Part shown: piece by piece, positions 14,950 through 24,091 of the stretch | How the letters are laid out: every line of letters starts with the position of its first letter | Numbering within the stretch: the first letter of the stretch is position 1 | Origin: CAYTGR01 sp964437445 | GTDB lineage: Bacteria; Chloroflexota; Anaerolineae; B4-G1; SLSP01 | DNA length: 64,000 bases | Direction of reading: 5' to 3' | Assembly: GCA_964437445.1 (NCBI GenBank) | Contig: CAYTGR010000009.1 | Location: forward strand, 1-64,000 | Program-made: the position numbers and the translations under genes | The notes under the pieces: generated by a model | What the model was told of the DNA's origin: nothing | The model's input: only the letters and a program-made list of their open reading frames with translations | Database searches by the model: none

Positions 14950-17292
14950 ATGACGGATGCTGGCTACGATTTAGAATTCTGTCGCCCCTGGATCCAGTGC
15001 CGCCTGGGGCAATTAAAACAGACCTGCCGCGACTTTTTGACCTCGCAGGAGGGCGGGCGGTTCTATGCGCTGTTGGGCGGGCCACAGAGCGGCAAAACGG
15101 TGTTGCTGAACAGCATCCAACAAGACCTGATTGTAAACCAGCGTTCGTTGCCGGTGCTGATTGACCTGGCCGAGCAGGTCGGCGCGTTAGCTTCGCCCCC
15201 CGACTTCTTCAAGCTGATCTTCCAGGAGATGCGCAGCCAATTGGGCATCTGCTACATCGCGCCCGAGGAAACGGCGCGTCTGTTCCAGGATCCCCGCGCC
15301 ACGTTACTGGATTTCAAGCAGGCCTTCGGCTTCATCGCCCAGAATCCGCAATCTAAAGTCCAGGGTAAACGGTTCGCGCTGCTGTTGGATAATGCCGACG
15401 GACTGGCCGCAGCGCCTTTTGCCGCCGAGCTGTTCAACCATCTGGTCACGCTCTTTTCCAACCTGACTTACATCACCTCGGTCACCCGCCAGCTGGACAT
15501 TGTCCTGACCGGCGGCGTACCGCTCTACAACCGCCTGGCCGAGACCCGCTTTGCCCGCCGCGATCAGCTGCAACGCTATCACCTCACGGTGCTACCGGCA
15601 GAGGCCGTTGAGGCCCTGCTCGCCACGCTGCCGGCGCTCACAGACCAGCCGGCGCTCAGCCAAACGATCTGGCGCTACACCGGCGGTCACCCCTACCTGC
15701 TGCGCCACTTCCTGGGAGAATTGGCGGCTCAGACCGCTCACGCCGAGCCGCTCACCGCGGAACTGATAGAACAAATTGCCTCTGCCAGCCTGGACGAGCT
15801 GAGCGCCACCGGGCGCTGGTTCCACGCCTGCGCCCAGACCTTAGCCGCCCAGGGAGCAGAGCCCATCTATGCAGTGCTGGCCGCCGGCCAGCCGCTGGCC
15901 TGGCCGCAGATCAAAGAGGCCATCGCCAGGCAGAGGCTGGGAGACCCTGCCGTGTGGCGCGACCCGGCCGCCGTAGATCGCGCCTTAGACACGCTGCTAT
16001 TTCATGGCATGATCCAGACCGTGCCCCAGGCCGGCGCCACCGGCTACGCCGTCACCGGGGAGCTGTTCCGCCGCTGGTTTGCGGCCAACGTCCCCCCACC
16101 CGCTACCGCCGGCCGTCTTGGGGCGGGAAGCGGCCAGCCCCTGACACATTTTGAGCTGCAAATTCGCATCGGCCCCCAGGATTTAACCACCCAGGTTTAT
16201 CCGGTGGAAGCTTGGCTCAAGGACGGCAGCCATTTTGAGGACAGTGCTTTTCAGCTGGATGAAGCGCGGCTACAAGCCGCGGAGAACGACCCGCAGGAGT
16301 ATGGCCTGATCCTGTATGACACCTTGTTCACAGGGCCAATCCTCCGCGCCTACGACAAAGCGACGACCTGCGCAGAGACCCAAACCGGCGGGCGGTTGCG
16401 GCTCCGGCTCTGGGTGGATGACGACGCGGCCGAGCTGCACGCCCTGGCCTGGGAACGCTTACATCACCGGGTCCAGGGAGCCGCGGTGCCGGTGGCAGCC
16501 TCCGCCGAGCTGCCCTTTTCACGCTACATTGATCTGGAAAAACCGGAACCGTCCCCCATCGCCGAACGGCCCATCCGGCTGTTATTGGCAGTCGCCAACC
16601 CCGCCAATCTCAGCCAGTTGAACCTCGCTACCCTGAACGTAGAGCAGGAAATCACGACCCTGGTGGAAGCCTGGGGCGATCTCCAGCAGAGCGGGCAGCT
16701 CCAGGTCACGCTACTGCCGGGGCGGACTGGCCTCTCCGATGCCGTGCGGGCCCAATTGGCAGGGGCGGGCTACCGCATCCAGGATGGCGTCACCAGCACC
16801 GAGGCACTCATCCGCTTGCTTTCGCAGGGCGCGGGGTACCATGTGCTGCACTTCGTGGGGCACGGCACGTTCAGCCGCCAACGCCAGCAAGCTATGCTCA
16901 TCTTTGAGAATGAAGCCGGCAACTCCGCTCCGGTTAAGGACGAGCAACTGGCAACGCTGTTGAATTCAACCGGCTCGCAGCTACGGCTGGTCTTCCTGGC
17001 AGCCTGCGAAAGCGCGCACCGCGATCCAATGCGAGGCAACCCCTTCGTGGGGCTGGCTCCCCGCTTAGTGCAGCTGGGCATCCCGGCGGTGATTGCCATG
17101 CAGGATCGCGTTTCCATGGCGTTGGCCCGCCGGCTGGCCCATGATTTTTATTGCTCCTTGTTAGAACACGGGAGCGTGGATCGGGCGCTCAACCAGGCCC
17201 GGCTCCTGGCCTGGAATGCAGGCGATCCAGACTGGGCCACGCCGGTGCTCTTCATGCGACTGAAAGAGGGGCAGCTGTTCGGGGCAGGGTAA
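14950..17292 (+). CDS. P-loop NTPase fused to CHAT-domain cysteine protease
   Basis: The product has 780 residues. An Orc/STAND-like ATPase with GGPQSGKT (about 42-49) and LLLDNAD Walker B occupies residues 1-290, followed by a helical/winged region. The C-terminal CHAT domain (about 540-775) has the catalytic dyad His638 in HFVGHGTF and Cys686 in LAACESAH, both present. CHAT peptidases are caspase-fold (clan CD) enzymes; related proteins cut gasdermins or Cas-associated effectors. No gasdermin-like gene is seen here. The start is the ATG at 14950; an upstream TTG frame has no good site. The propeller NTPase gene precedes it by 101 bases, and the pairing suggests receptor and effector. Confidence 0.85.
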   Translation: MTDAGYDLEFCRPWIQCRLGQLKQTCRDFLTSQEGGRFYALLGGPQSGKTVLLNSIQQDLIVNQRSLPVLIDLAEQVGALASPPDFFKLIFQEMRSQLGICYIAPEETARLFQDPRATLLDFKQAFGFIAQNPQSKVQGKRFALLLDNADGLAAAPFAAELFNHLVTLFSNLTYITSVTRQLDIVLTGGVPLYNRLAETRFARRDQLQRYHLTVLPAEAVEALLATLPALTDQPALSQTIWRYTGGHPYLLRHFLGELAAQTAHAEPLTAELIEQIASASLDELSATGRWFHACAQTLAAQGAEPIYAVLAAGQPLAWPQIKEAIARQRLGDPAVWRDPAAVDRALDTLLFHGMIQTVPQAGATGYAVTGELFRRWFAANVPPPATAGRLGAGSGQPLTHFELQIRIGPQDLTTQVYPVEAWLKDGSHFEDSAFQLDEARLQAAENDPQEYGLILYDTLFTGPILRAYDKATTCAETQTGGRLRLRLWVDDDAAELHALAWERLHHRVQGAAVPVAASAELPFSRYIDLEKPEPSPIAERPIRLLLAVANPANLSQLNLATLNVEQEITTLVEAWGDLQQSGQLQVTLLPGRTGLSDAVRAQLAGAGYRIQDGVTSTEALIRLLSQGAGYHVLHFVGHGTFSRQRQQAMLIFENEAGNSAPVKDEQLATLLNSTGSQLRLVFLAACESAHRDPMRGNPFVGLAPRLVQLGIPAVIAMQDRVSMALARRLAHDFYCSLLEHGSVDRALNQARLLAWNAGDPDWATPVLFMRLKEGQLFGAG

Positions 17293-17299
17293 CGCTGCG

Positions 17300-18034
17300 C
17301 TATTTGGCGGGTTTGGCGACGACGTAGATCCGGTGAGTATAGGTCGCGTAGGGCCAGCAGGAAACCAATGTCAACGTCTCATCCGGCGTGCGGGCCACGT
17401 AGGCGGCGTGCCTGGCCCGGTCGGCCTCGCTGGCCCCGACGGCCAGCACCAGATCTTTAGCCTGCACCACATACTTGAATTCCTTGTCCAGCGTGTAGAG
17501 ATAGATCTCGTCGCCGGGCTCCAGCTGGTTCAGGTCGCGGAAGACCTCTCCCAGCGTATTGTTGTGCCCGCTAAGCACGATGTTGCCCGGTTCCCCGGGG
17601 TCAGCGCTGCCCTCATGGTGGCCCACGGCATAGGCGGGCGTTTCCCAGAGATAGCGCGTGTTTTCCCCGCTGCCGGTCTGGATGATACTGATCTCGATGA
17701 TCTTCGCGTTGACCCCAATCTTGGGAATGATAATGCGGATGGCCGGCAACGGTTGCACTTCGGGCAGGGGAGTGGGGGTTGGCGAGGGCGCGGGTGTCGG
17801 CAAGGGCGTGAGCGTCGGCGTCAGGGGCGGGATGTCAAACCCGGCGATGCGTCCGGACATCAGGTATGGCTTCTGGCCGTCCAACCAATCGTAGAAGCCG
17901 GTGTAAGCGGCGTAAAGGACGAGCCAGATCAGAATCCCCAGGCTCGCGATCAACACTAATGTGCTCAACCGGCGTTGGGTTTCCGGGCTCAAGCGACCTC
18001 TTCCCCCTGAAGCCAGATTTAATCCCTTTGCCAA
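17300..18034 (-). CDS. Sortase family transpeptidase
   Basis: The 244-residue protein has an N-terminal membrane segment (about 24-46), a Pro/Thr linker (about 70-95) and a sortase barrel. Catalytic residues are visible: His157 in LSGHNNT, Cys226 in TLTLVSCWP and Arg235 in THR. The signature is TLVSC rather than TLxTC. Sortases join surface proteins to cell-wall or other amines at LPxTG-like signals. The gene is convergent with the CHAT gene (stops 7 bases apart), so it is not in that operon. A possible substrate-like C-tail protein is encoded at 10441. The frame opens with TTG and lacks an ideal ribosome site, so the exact start is uncertain. Confidence 0.85.
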   Translation of the reverse strand: MAKGLNLASGGRGRLSPETQRRLSTLVLIASLGILIWLVLYAAYTGFYDWLDGQKPYLMSGRIAGFDIPPLTPTLTPLPTPAPSPTPTPLPEVQPLPAIRIIIPKIGVNAKIIEISIIQTGSGENTRYLWETPAYAVGHHEGSADPGEPGNIVLSGHNNTLGEVFRDLNQLEPGDEIYLYTLDKEFKYVVQAKDLVLAVGASEADRARHAAYVARTPDETLTLVSCWPYATYTHRIYVVAKPAK

Positions 18035-18126
18035 CCACCCGGCGGCTTTAAGTAAAGTAGCATGGTTTGGTCAAATTGTCCAGCCGTGGCATGGCGGATG
18101 CCTTCATACTTCGTGAGGATTTTCTC

Positions 18127-18155
18127 TTGCCCTTTCGCCTGCTCAAGAGTACAAT
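18127..18155 (+). promoter_or_regulatory. Promoter of the SHMT-GcvT gene
   Basis: TTGCCC (18127-18132), a 17-base spacer and TACAAT (18150-18155) lie about 95 bases upstream of the start codon. The long leader contains CTCTCCGGTGAAAGACCGGTTATT, which could form a small hairpin. No glycine riboswitch features are recognised. Confidence 0.6.
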
Positions 18156-18251
18156 ACCCTTAGACACCCGATAGCTACACGCTAACCCGGTGGTCGTCAC
18201 GCTAAACTCTCCGGTGAAAGACCGGTTATTGCACTACGAAAGGAGCTCTGA

Positions 18252-21200
18252 ATGGACGATTTTCTCTTCCGTGAACCTTTAGCCCAATTGGACCCCGACC
18301 TGGCCGCGCTCATCGGCTACGAGGCCGAACGGCAGGCCCGGCGGCTGATCATGATCCCCTCTGAATCGCTGGCCTCCCCGGCCGTCCATGAAGCGGTCGG
18401 GTCTGTCTTCTCGCACCTCTACGCCGAGGGCTACCCCGACGAGGAAACCCGCACGATGACACCGGCGGCACTCCTGGATTACGAAGAACGGCTGGGCCAC
18501 TACCGGCGCTACTCCGATCCCCGCTACTACAAGGGGATGGACTACGTGGACATCCTGGAACCGCTGGCCCGCCGTCGCGTGGCCGAAGCCTTCGCCACCT
18601 CCAAATTCCCCGCCGAAAAGCTCTTCGTCAACGTGCAAACGCTCTCCGGCGCGCCGGCCAACACCGCCGTGCAGTATGCCCTGCTCCAGCCCGGCGATAC
18701 CATGCTGGCGATGGCACTCCACGTCGGCGGCCACCTCAGCCACGGCAGCAAGGTCGCCTACTCCGGTAAAACCTACAACGTCGTCTACTATTCTGTGGAC
18801 GAGAAAACCGAGCGGCTGGATTACGAGGCCATCCGCGCCCTGGCGCTGGAGCACAAGCCCAAACTGATCATCGGCGGCTACACTTCCTATCCCTGGGCAC
18901 CCGATTGGGAGCGGCTGAAGGCCATCGCCAAAGAGGTCGGCGCCTACCTGCTGGCCGACATCGCCCATGTCGCCGGCCTGGTGATCGCGGGCGTCTACCC
19001 CAGCCCGGTCGGCATTGCCGACGCCATCACCTTCACCACCCACAAGACCTTTGACGGCCCGCGCGGCGCCGTCATCCTCACCACCGACGCGGCGCTGGCG
19101 AAGAAGTTTGACCGCGCGGTCTTCCCCGGCTTCCAGGGCGGCCCGCACATGGAGACCATCGCCGGCATCGCCGTCGCCGCCCACCTGGCGCGCACCGAAC
19201 AGTTCCGCGCGCTGCAACAGCAGACCGTCGCCAATGCCCAGGCTTTCGCCGCCGCGCTGGCACAGGCCGGTATCCGCGTGGCCTACGGCGGCACCGATAC
19301 GCACATGGTGCTGATAGATTGCAAGCCGATCAAAGGGCCCGATGGCACGCCGTTGATGGGCGATGCCGCCGCCCGGCTGCTGGAACTGGCGGGCATCGTC
19401 GCCAACCGCAACACCATCCCCGGCGATACCACCGCCGCCTACCCTTCGGGTGTCCGCTTTGGCACCCCCTGGATCACGCAGCGCGGGATGAAAGAACCGG
19501 AGATGGCGCAGATCGCGCAGGCCGTCGCCCGACTGCTCAAGGCCACCCAGCCCTACAAACTGGTCACCCGCGACGGGCTGGAATATCGCGCCCGCGTGGA
19601 TTTTGACGTGCTGGAAGCGGTCAAAGTGGAGATCGCGGCCCTGGCCGCCCGCTTTGACCCTCAGCCTCCCCAGCGGAGCGGCTACCCGCACTTCTATTTC
19701 ATCAACGACGCCCCGCAAGGGCAGGCGGCCTACGAGCGGCTGGAACTGGAAGGCCGCTTAGCGCGCGCCTTTGTGGAATGGCTCACCCCCTCCTCTGTGA
19801 CCGACATGGCCGACGGCGACAGCCGCCCCATCACCCTGCTGGAGGCCAACGGCGCCGTGATGGCTGCCGGGCTGCTCACCCGTTGCGCCGCCGACCGCTA
19901 CACGCTGGACCTGCCGACCGCGCAAGCCATCCGCGTCGCTACCTGGCTACGGGCGCTGGTAGAAGGCTACGTCGCCACCGATGACGTCTACGGACGGCTG
20001 CCTTTCATCAAGGCGGTGCGCGACCTGGGCGCGGCGCCCACCCCGGCCGTCGCCCCGCAACCCGAGACCGGGCCGTTTACCAAGCCCTACTTCATCGGCG
20101 CCTGGTCACACCGTGAGCCCGCCGGGTCGGCGCTGCCCAAATTTGAATGGCGCGAGCCGGAGAACGCCCCGCTGCGCAAGACCCACCTCAACGCCGTCCA
20201 CCGCGAGATGGGCGGCCGAATGGTTCCTTTCGCCGGCTGGGAGATGCCCGTCTGGTACAGCGGGGCGCTGGAAGAACACCGCGTCGTCCGCGAGGCCGCC
20301 GGTCTCTTTGATGTCAGCCACATGGGTTGCTGGGAAGTCAGCGGGCCGGAAGCCGCCACCTTCCTCAACCTGGTCATGGTCAACGACATCAACCTGCTGG
20401 AGGTAGGCCAATCCCAATACTCCGCCTTCTTTGACGTAGAAGGTATCCCGCTGGATGACCTGATGGTCTACCGGCTGGCCCCAGAGCGCTACCTGGTGGT
20501 GGTCAACGCCTCCAACAACGATAAAGATTGGGCCTGGGTCAACGCCGTGGCCCGGGGTGAGGTGATGATAGATCCCCATCGCCCCTGGGTCAAGTGGAGC
20601 GGCGCCGGCGTCACGCTGCGCGACCTGCGCGACCCGGCGGCCGGGGCCGACATGCGCGCCGAACTGGCGCTGCAAGGGCCGAAGTCTAAGGACATCCTGC
20701 TGGCGCTGGGCGGCAGCGCCGGCGACCTGGGGCAGGTCAAGGCGCTACCCTGGGCCGGCATCTGCCAGGTGACTTTAGGCGGCTTTGATGTGATCGTCAG
20801 CCGCACCGGCTACACCGGCGAGCGGGTGGCCTACGAGCTCTTCGTGCACCCCGACCGCTTAGCCGACTTCTGGTGGGCGCTGCTCAAGGCGGGCGAGCCG
20901 TTCGGCATCAAACCCTGCGGGCTGGCCGCGCGCGACAGCCTCCGCACCGAGGCCGGGTTGCCGCTCTACGGCCACGAGATGGCCGGGCCGCTCAATCTGA
21001 CGATGGCCGACGCCGGGTTTGGCACCTATGTCAAGACCTACAAACCGTTCTTCGTGGGCCGCGAGCCGTTCATCGCCCGCGAGGCGAAACGCAAGGCCGA
21101 AGTGACCCGCTTCCGCATCCCGGAGAAGGGGCTGCCCAAGCCAGAACAGCTGGACCGGCTGGTAGATGCCAAGGGGAAAGTGGTCGGACAGGTCCTCAGC

Positions 21201-21407
21201 TGCGCGGTGGACATTGACGGCTTCCTCTTGGGCCAGGCTTATCTGGACAAAGAATACCACGCCGAGGGGACCCAGCTCTTCGCCCTGGTCACGCCGCGCC
21301 GCGCGCCCAAAGCGCTGGATCAGCTCAAAGCGGGCGATAAAGTCCAGCTGCCCGTGCCGGTAGTCGTGCTCAGTCGCTTCCCCAAGAAACCGGCAGCGAA
21401 GAAGTAA
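18252..21407 (+). CDS. Serine hydroxymethyltransferase fused to glycine cleavage T protein
   Basis: The 1051-residue protein starts after AAAGGAGCTCTGA. Residues 1-435 are SHMT (GlyA), with the PLP lysine Lys265 in TTHKTFDGPRG and the tetrahydrofolate-side landmarks YYKGMDYVD and FPGFQGGPH. Residues about 440-630 form a linker region not typical of either family. Residues about 640-1045 are aminomethyltransferase (GcvT): HREMGGRMVPFAGWEMP, FDVSHMG, and LDDLMVY with the catalytic Asp. SHMT interconverts Ser/Gly with methylene-tetrahydrofolate, and GcvT makes the same folate from the aminomethyl group. The fusion would channel one-carbon units. No gcvH or gcvP is in this window. One continuous frame without a stop argues against an artefact. 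Confidence 0.9.
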   Translation: MDDFLFREPLAQLDPDLAALIGYEAERQARRLIMIPSESLASPAVHEAVGSVFSHLYAEGYPDEETRTMTPAALLDYEERLGHYRRYSDPRYYKGMDYVDILEPLARRRVAEAFATSKFPAEKLFVNVQTLSGAPANTAVQYALLQPGDTMLAMALHVGGHLSHGSKVAYSGKTYNVVYYSVDEKTERLDYEAIRALALEHKPKLIIGGYTSYPWAPDWERLKAIAKEVGAYLLADIAHVAGLVIAGVYPSPVGIADAITFTTHKTFDGPRGAVILTTDAALAKKFDRAVFPGFQGGPHMETIAGIAVAAHLARTEQFRALQQQTVANAQAFAAALAQAGIRVAYGGTDTHMVLIDCKPIKGPDGTPLMGDAAARLLELAGIVANRNTIPGDTTAAYPSGVRFGTPWITQRGMKEPEMAQIAQAVARLLKATQPYKLVTRDGLEYRARVDFDVLEAVKVEIAALAARFDPQPPQRSGYPHFYFINDAPQGQAAYERLELEGRLARAFVEWLTPSSVTDMADGDSRPITLLEANGAVMAAGLLTRCAADRYTLDLPTAQAIRVATWLRALVEGYVATDDVYGRLPFIKAVRDLGAAPTPAVAPQPETGPFTKPYFIGAWSHREPAGSALPKFEWREPENAPLRKTHLNAVHREMGGRMVPFAGWEMPVWYSGALEEHRVVREAAGLFDVSHMGCWEVSGPEAATFLNLVMVNDINLLEVGQSQYSAFFDVEGIPLDDLMVYRLAPERYLVVVNASNNDKDWAWVNAVARGEVMIDPHRPWVKWSGAGVTLRDLRDPAAGADMRAELALQGPKSKDILLALGGSAGDLGQVKALPWAGICQVTLGGFDVIVSRTGYTGERVAYELFVHPDRLADFWWALLKAGEPFGIKPCGLAARDSLRTEAGLPLYGHEMAGPLNLTMADAGFGTYVKTYKPFFVGREPFIAREAKRKAEVTRFRIPEKGLPKPEQLDRLVDAKGKVVGQVLSCAVDIDGFLLGQAYLDKEYHAEGTQLFALVTPRRAPKALDQLKAGDKVQLPVPVVVLSRFPKKPAAKK

Positions 21408-21430
21408 GCGCGGTTGCCGGCCCTAGCTCC

Positions 21431-21472
21431 AGAGCGCGCTTCAGCGTGAGCAAGACTGAAGCGCGCTCTTTC
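21431..21472 (+). terminator. Terminator-like hairpin downstream of the SHMT-GcvT gene, made of repeat A sequence
   Basis: A perfect 14-bp stem (AGAGCGCGCTTCAG / CTGAAGCGCGCTCT) with an 11-base loop is followed by TTTCTCG. It lies 24 bases after the stop. The stem sequence is that of the family A palindrome, so a repeat copy appears to serve as terminator. The U-run is short. Confidence 0.6.
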
Positions 21473-21479
21473 TCGTGTT

Positions 21480-21506
21480 CGTCGTCAGGCGCTTCAGCGC
21501 CGTCAG
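21480..21506 (+). repeat. Family A repeat fragment overlapping the end of the permease gene
   Basis: CGTCAGGCGCTTCAGCGCCGTC is a family A palindrome read in reverse. It runs into the stop codon (21503-21505) of the leftward permease gene. Confidence 0.55.
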
Positions 21507-23281
21507 CTCAGCGGCCACAGGAGCGGCACCAGGATCAGCGCCAGCAGATAGACCACCCCCGTTAGCAAGCCACCCACGCGCAAGAAATCCCGGAAACGAT
21601 AGTGCCCCGGCCCGTACACCATCAGACAGGCCGGCTCCAGGGGCGTCAGATAGGAGGTGCTGGCGGCGATGGCGATCATGATAGCAAAGGGGCGCGGATT
21701 CCACCCCAACCGCGCTGCCGTCTCCAACGCTACCGGCACCACCACCGCCGCCGCCGCCTGGTTAGACATCGGTTGCGTCAACAGCACGGTCAGCACAAAG
21801 AAGCCGGTCAACAGCCAGCGCGGATGCCAGGTCCCCACCAGGGCAGCCAGCCCATCAGCCAGGAACTCCGCCGTACCGGTCGTCTGCATCGCCACCCCCA
21901 GCCCCAACATGCTGCCGATGAGGATCAAGACCTTCCAATCCACCTGCCGGTAAGCCTCCTCCGGGGTGATACAGCGCGTCAGGAAGACCAACAGCGCGCC
22001 AGCCAACATGGCCACCGGCAAGGCGAGTACCTTCAGCGCGCCCAGCAGCAACGCCCCGGCAAAAATTCCCGCCACCAGGATGGCCTGACGGCGGTTGAAG
22101 CGCCGGGGGTTGAGCACGCCCAACACATCCAACACGTTTTCAGTTTGCAGCGCCGCAATCTGCTTTTCATCGCCCTGCACCAGCAGCACATCCCCCATCT
22201 GCAAGCGTGTCTCCGCAATCTTACAGCGGACGGTGCCGGTGCGCCGGTTAATCGCCAGCACCTGCAAGTGGTAACGCTCGCGCATTTGCAACTCTTTGGG
22301 GGTGTGGCCGATGAACGGTGAGCGCGGCAACAGTACCACCTCGGCCAACCGCATCCCGGCTCCCTGCAAATCCCCATCGGAAAAGCGAGCATCGGCCTGG
22401 AGTTCCAGCCCGGTCACATCCCTGACCCGCAAGATCGCCGCCGAAGACCCCTCCACCAGCAGCGCATCCCCCACCTGCAACCGGGTCTCGGCGGGCGGAT
22501 CCAGCCGGCGCTCCCCCTGCCGGATAACCGCCAGCACAATCAGGTCGTAATCCCGGCCCAGAGCCGCCTGCGCCAGGGTGCGCCCGGCCAGGTTGGAGCC
22601 AGGGACAATCCGCAGCTCTGCCAGATAGGAGCGCAGGCCAAAGCTCTCGGTCAGCGTGGGGGCTACAGCCCGCTGTGGAAGCAACCGTTGCCCGGCGAAT
22701 TGCATATAGAGCACCCCCGCCACCAGAATGGGTAGCCCCACGGGGGTCAGTTCCAACATGCCTATGGGCGGCAGGCCGGCCTGCTGCATCAGGCCGCTCA
22801 CCACCACGTTGGTGGAGGTGCTGATCAGGGTCACGGAGCTGGCCAAGATCGCCGCAAAGGCCATCGGCATCAGCAAGCGCGCCGCGTTCAGGTTGGCGCG
22901 CCGGCTGAGACCCAGGATCACCGGCAAAAAGAAAGCCGCCGCGGCCGTATTGTTGATCAAGGCGCTCAACAGCCCCACCGCGATCATCGTGGCCGGCAAC
23001 AGCCGCTCCGGGTGGTTGCCGGTCACTTGCAAGAGCTGGCGGCTGACCACCTCCACAATCCCGGTCTGCATCAGCGCAGCCGTGATAATCAGCAGCCCCA
23101 GCAACAACATGACCGTATCGCTGCCAAAGCCGGCAAAGGCCTGCTCCGGCGGGACCAGGCGCAGCACGATGAGGGCCAGCAAGACCCCCAAAGCCGTCAC
23201 GTCGGGCGGTATCCACTCAAACGAAAAGAGGACCAGGGCCGCCACCAGGATAACCAGCAAGAGCAAAACAGGTAGTGTCAT
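21503..23281 (-). CDS. DASS/SLC13-type anion permease with RCK_C (TrkA-C) domains
   Basis: The 592-residue protein has about ten membrane spans split around two soluble RCK_C-like regions (about 205-380). These carry patterns such as IVPGSNLAGRTLAQAALGRDYDL and LQVGDALLVEG, followed by LPRSPFIGHTPKEL and LQMGDVLLVQG. The hydrophobic halves carry the family signatures SALINNTAAAAFFLPV and TQPMSNQAAAAVVVPVAL. Members move sulfate, phosphate or dicarboxylates with sodium, while the RCK_C parts bind small ligands for control. The substrate cannot be told. The second ATG is chosen as start because GAGGGG lies 6 bases before it; the ATG at 23287 is the alternative. Confidence 0.85.
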   Translation of the reverse strand: MTLPVLLLLVILVAALVLFSFEWIPPDVTALGVLLALIVLRLVPPEQAFAGFGSDTVMLLLGLLIITAALMQTGIVEVVSRQLLQVTGNHPERLLPATMIAVGLLSALINNTAAAAFFLPVILGLSRRANLNAARLLMPMAFAAILASSVTLISTSTNVVVSGLMQQAGLPPIGMLELTPVGLPILVAGVLYMQFAGQRLLPQRAVAPTLTESFGLRSYLAELRIVPGSNLAGRTLAQAALGRDYDLIVLAVIRQGERRLDPPAETRLQVGDALLVEGSSAAILRVRDVTGLELQADARFSDGDLQGAGMRLAEVVLLPRSPFIGHTPKELQMRERYHLQVLAINRRTGTVRCKIAETRLQMGDVLLVQGDEKQIAALQTENVLDVLGVLNPRRFNRRQAILVAGIFAGALLLGALKVLALPVAMLAGALLVFLTRCITPEEAYRQVDWKVLILIGSMLGLGVAMQTTGTAEFLADGLAALVGTWHPRWLLTGFFVLTVLLTQPMSNQAAAAVVVPVALETAARLGWNPRPFAIMIAIAASTSYLTPLEPACLMVYGPGHYRFRDFLRVGGLLTGVVYLLALILVPLLWPLS

Positions 23282-23368
23282 CGCCATCCCCTCAAGGTTA
23301 CTACGATTTTTTCAGAACTGTGTTAAACTTAGCCTGCTGAATTCTCATCATGTCAGGAGGTCAAACGA

Positions 23369-24085
23369 ATGCCCACACTTTCCATCGTGTTACCGGCCTA
23401 CAACGAAGAGGCAAACGCAGAACGCGCCGTCACCACCGTCTCTGAAGTGGCTGAACGGTTGGGAATGGAATACGAAATTATCCTGGTGAACGATGGCAGC
23501 AAGGATCGCACCGGCGAGATCGGCCGGGAGCTGGCCCAGCGAATCCCCTATTTCAAACTGGTAGAGCATTATCCCAACCGGGGCTATGGCGGCGCGCTGA
23601 AGGCCGGGTTTGCGGCCGCGACGAAGGAATGGATCACCTTCGTGCCGGCCGATAACCAGTTTGTCTTCAGCGAAATTGAGCGGTTCCTGGCTAAAATCAA
23701 CGAGGCCGATATTATCTGCGGCTGGCGCGTGGACCGTCAGGACCCCTTCATTCGCAAAGTCAACGCTTTCGGCTGGAACACCGTGGTGCGATTGCTCTTT
23801 GGCTTCCTCTGCCACGATATTGATTGCGGCTTCAAGCTCTTCCGCCGCGAAATTCTGGAGCACGTCACCATTGTCTCCAACGGCGCAATGATTGATACCG
23901 AATTTCTGGCCGGCGCCCGGGCGCGCCATTACCGCATCGCCGAAGTCCCGGTAACGCATCTGCCCCGGCAGAAGGGTGCTGCCACCGGCGCTAATCCCCG
24001 CGTGATCCTGCGGGCCTTCCGCGACCTGGCGCGTTTCCGCCTGCGGCTGAGCCGCGAACTGCGTGCCGAGCACGAACAGAAATAA
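23369..24085 (+). CDS. Family 2 glycosyltransferase, dolichol/polyprenol-phosphate sugar type
   Basis: The 238-residue product follows AGGAGG at 8 bases. The GT-A fold begins LSIVLPAYNEEANAERAV and contains LVNDGSKDRTGE, YGGALKAGF and the DXD-like PADNQF. DIDCGFKLFRRE is typical of DPM1-like enzymes. It probably moves a hexose from a nucleotide sugar to polyprenyl phosphate, feeding GT-C enzymes such as those encoded at 43624-47123. No membrane span is seen. It is divergent from the permease gene and convergent with rnhB, so it is likely transcribed alone. Confidence 0.85.
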   Translation: MPTLSIVLPAYNEEANAERAVTTVSEVAERLGMEYEIILVNDGSKDRTGEIGRELAQRIPYFKLVEHYPNRGYGGALKAGFAAATKEWITFVPADNQFVFSEIERFLAKINEADIICGWRVDRQDPFIRKVNAFGWNTVVRLLFGFLCHDIDCGFKLFRREILEHVTIVSNGAMIDTEFLAGARARHYRIAEVPVTHLPRQKGAATGANPRVILRAFRDLARFRLRLSRELRAEHEQK

Positions 24086-24091
24086 GGGCAG

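Noticed and set aside
18035..18251. Glycine riboswitch before the SHMT-GcvT gene
   Set aside because: The leader is long enough, but I see no glycine aptamer core; only a small hairpin is present.
18279..19718. Leftward open frame of 479 codons opposite the SHMT domain
   Set aside because: The other strand carries SHMT with the PLP lysine. The leftward translation is compositionally biased and has no family or ribosome site.
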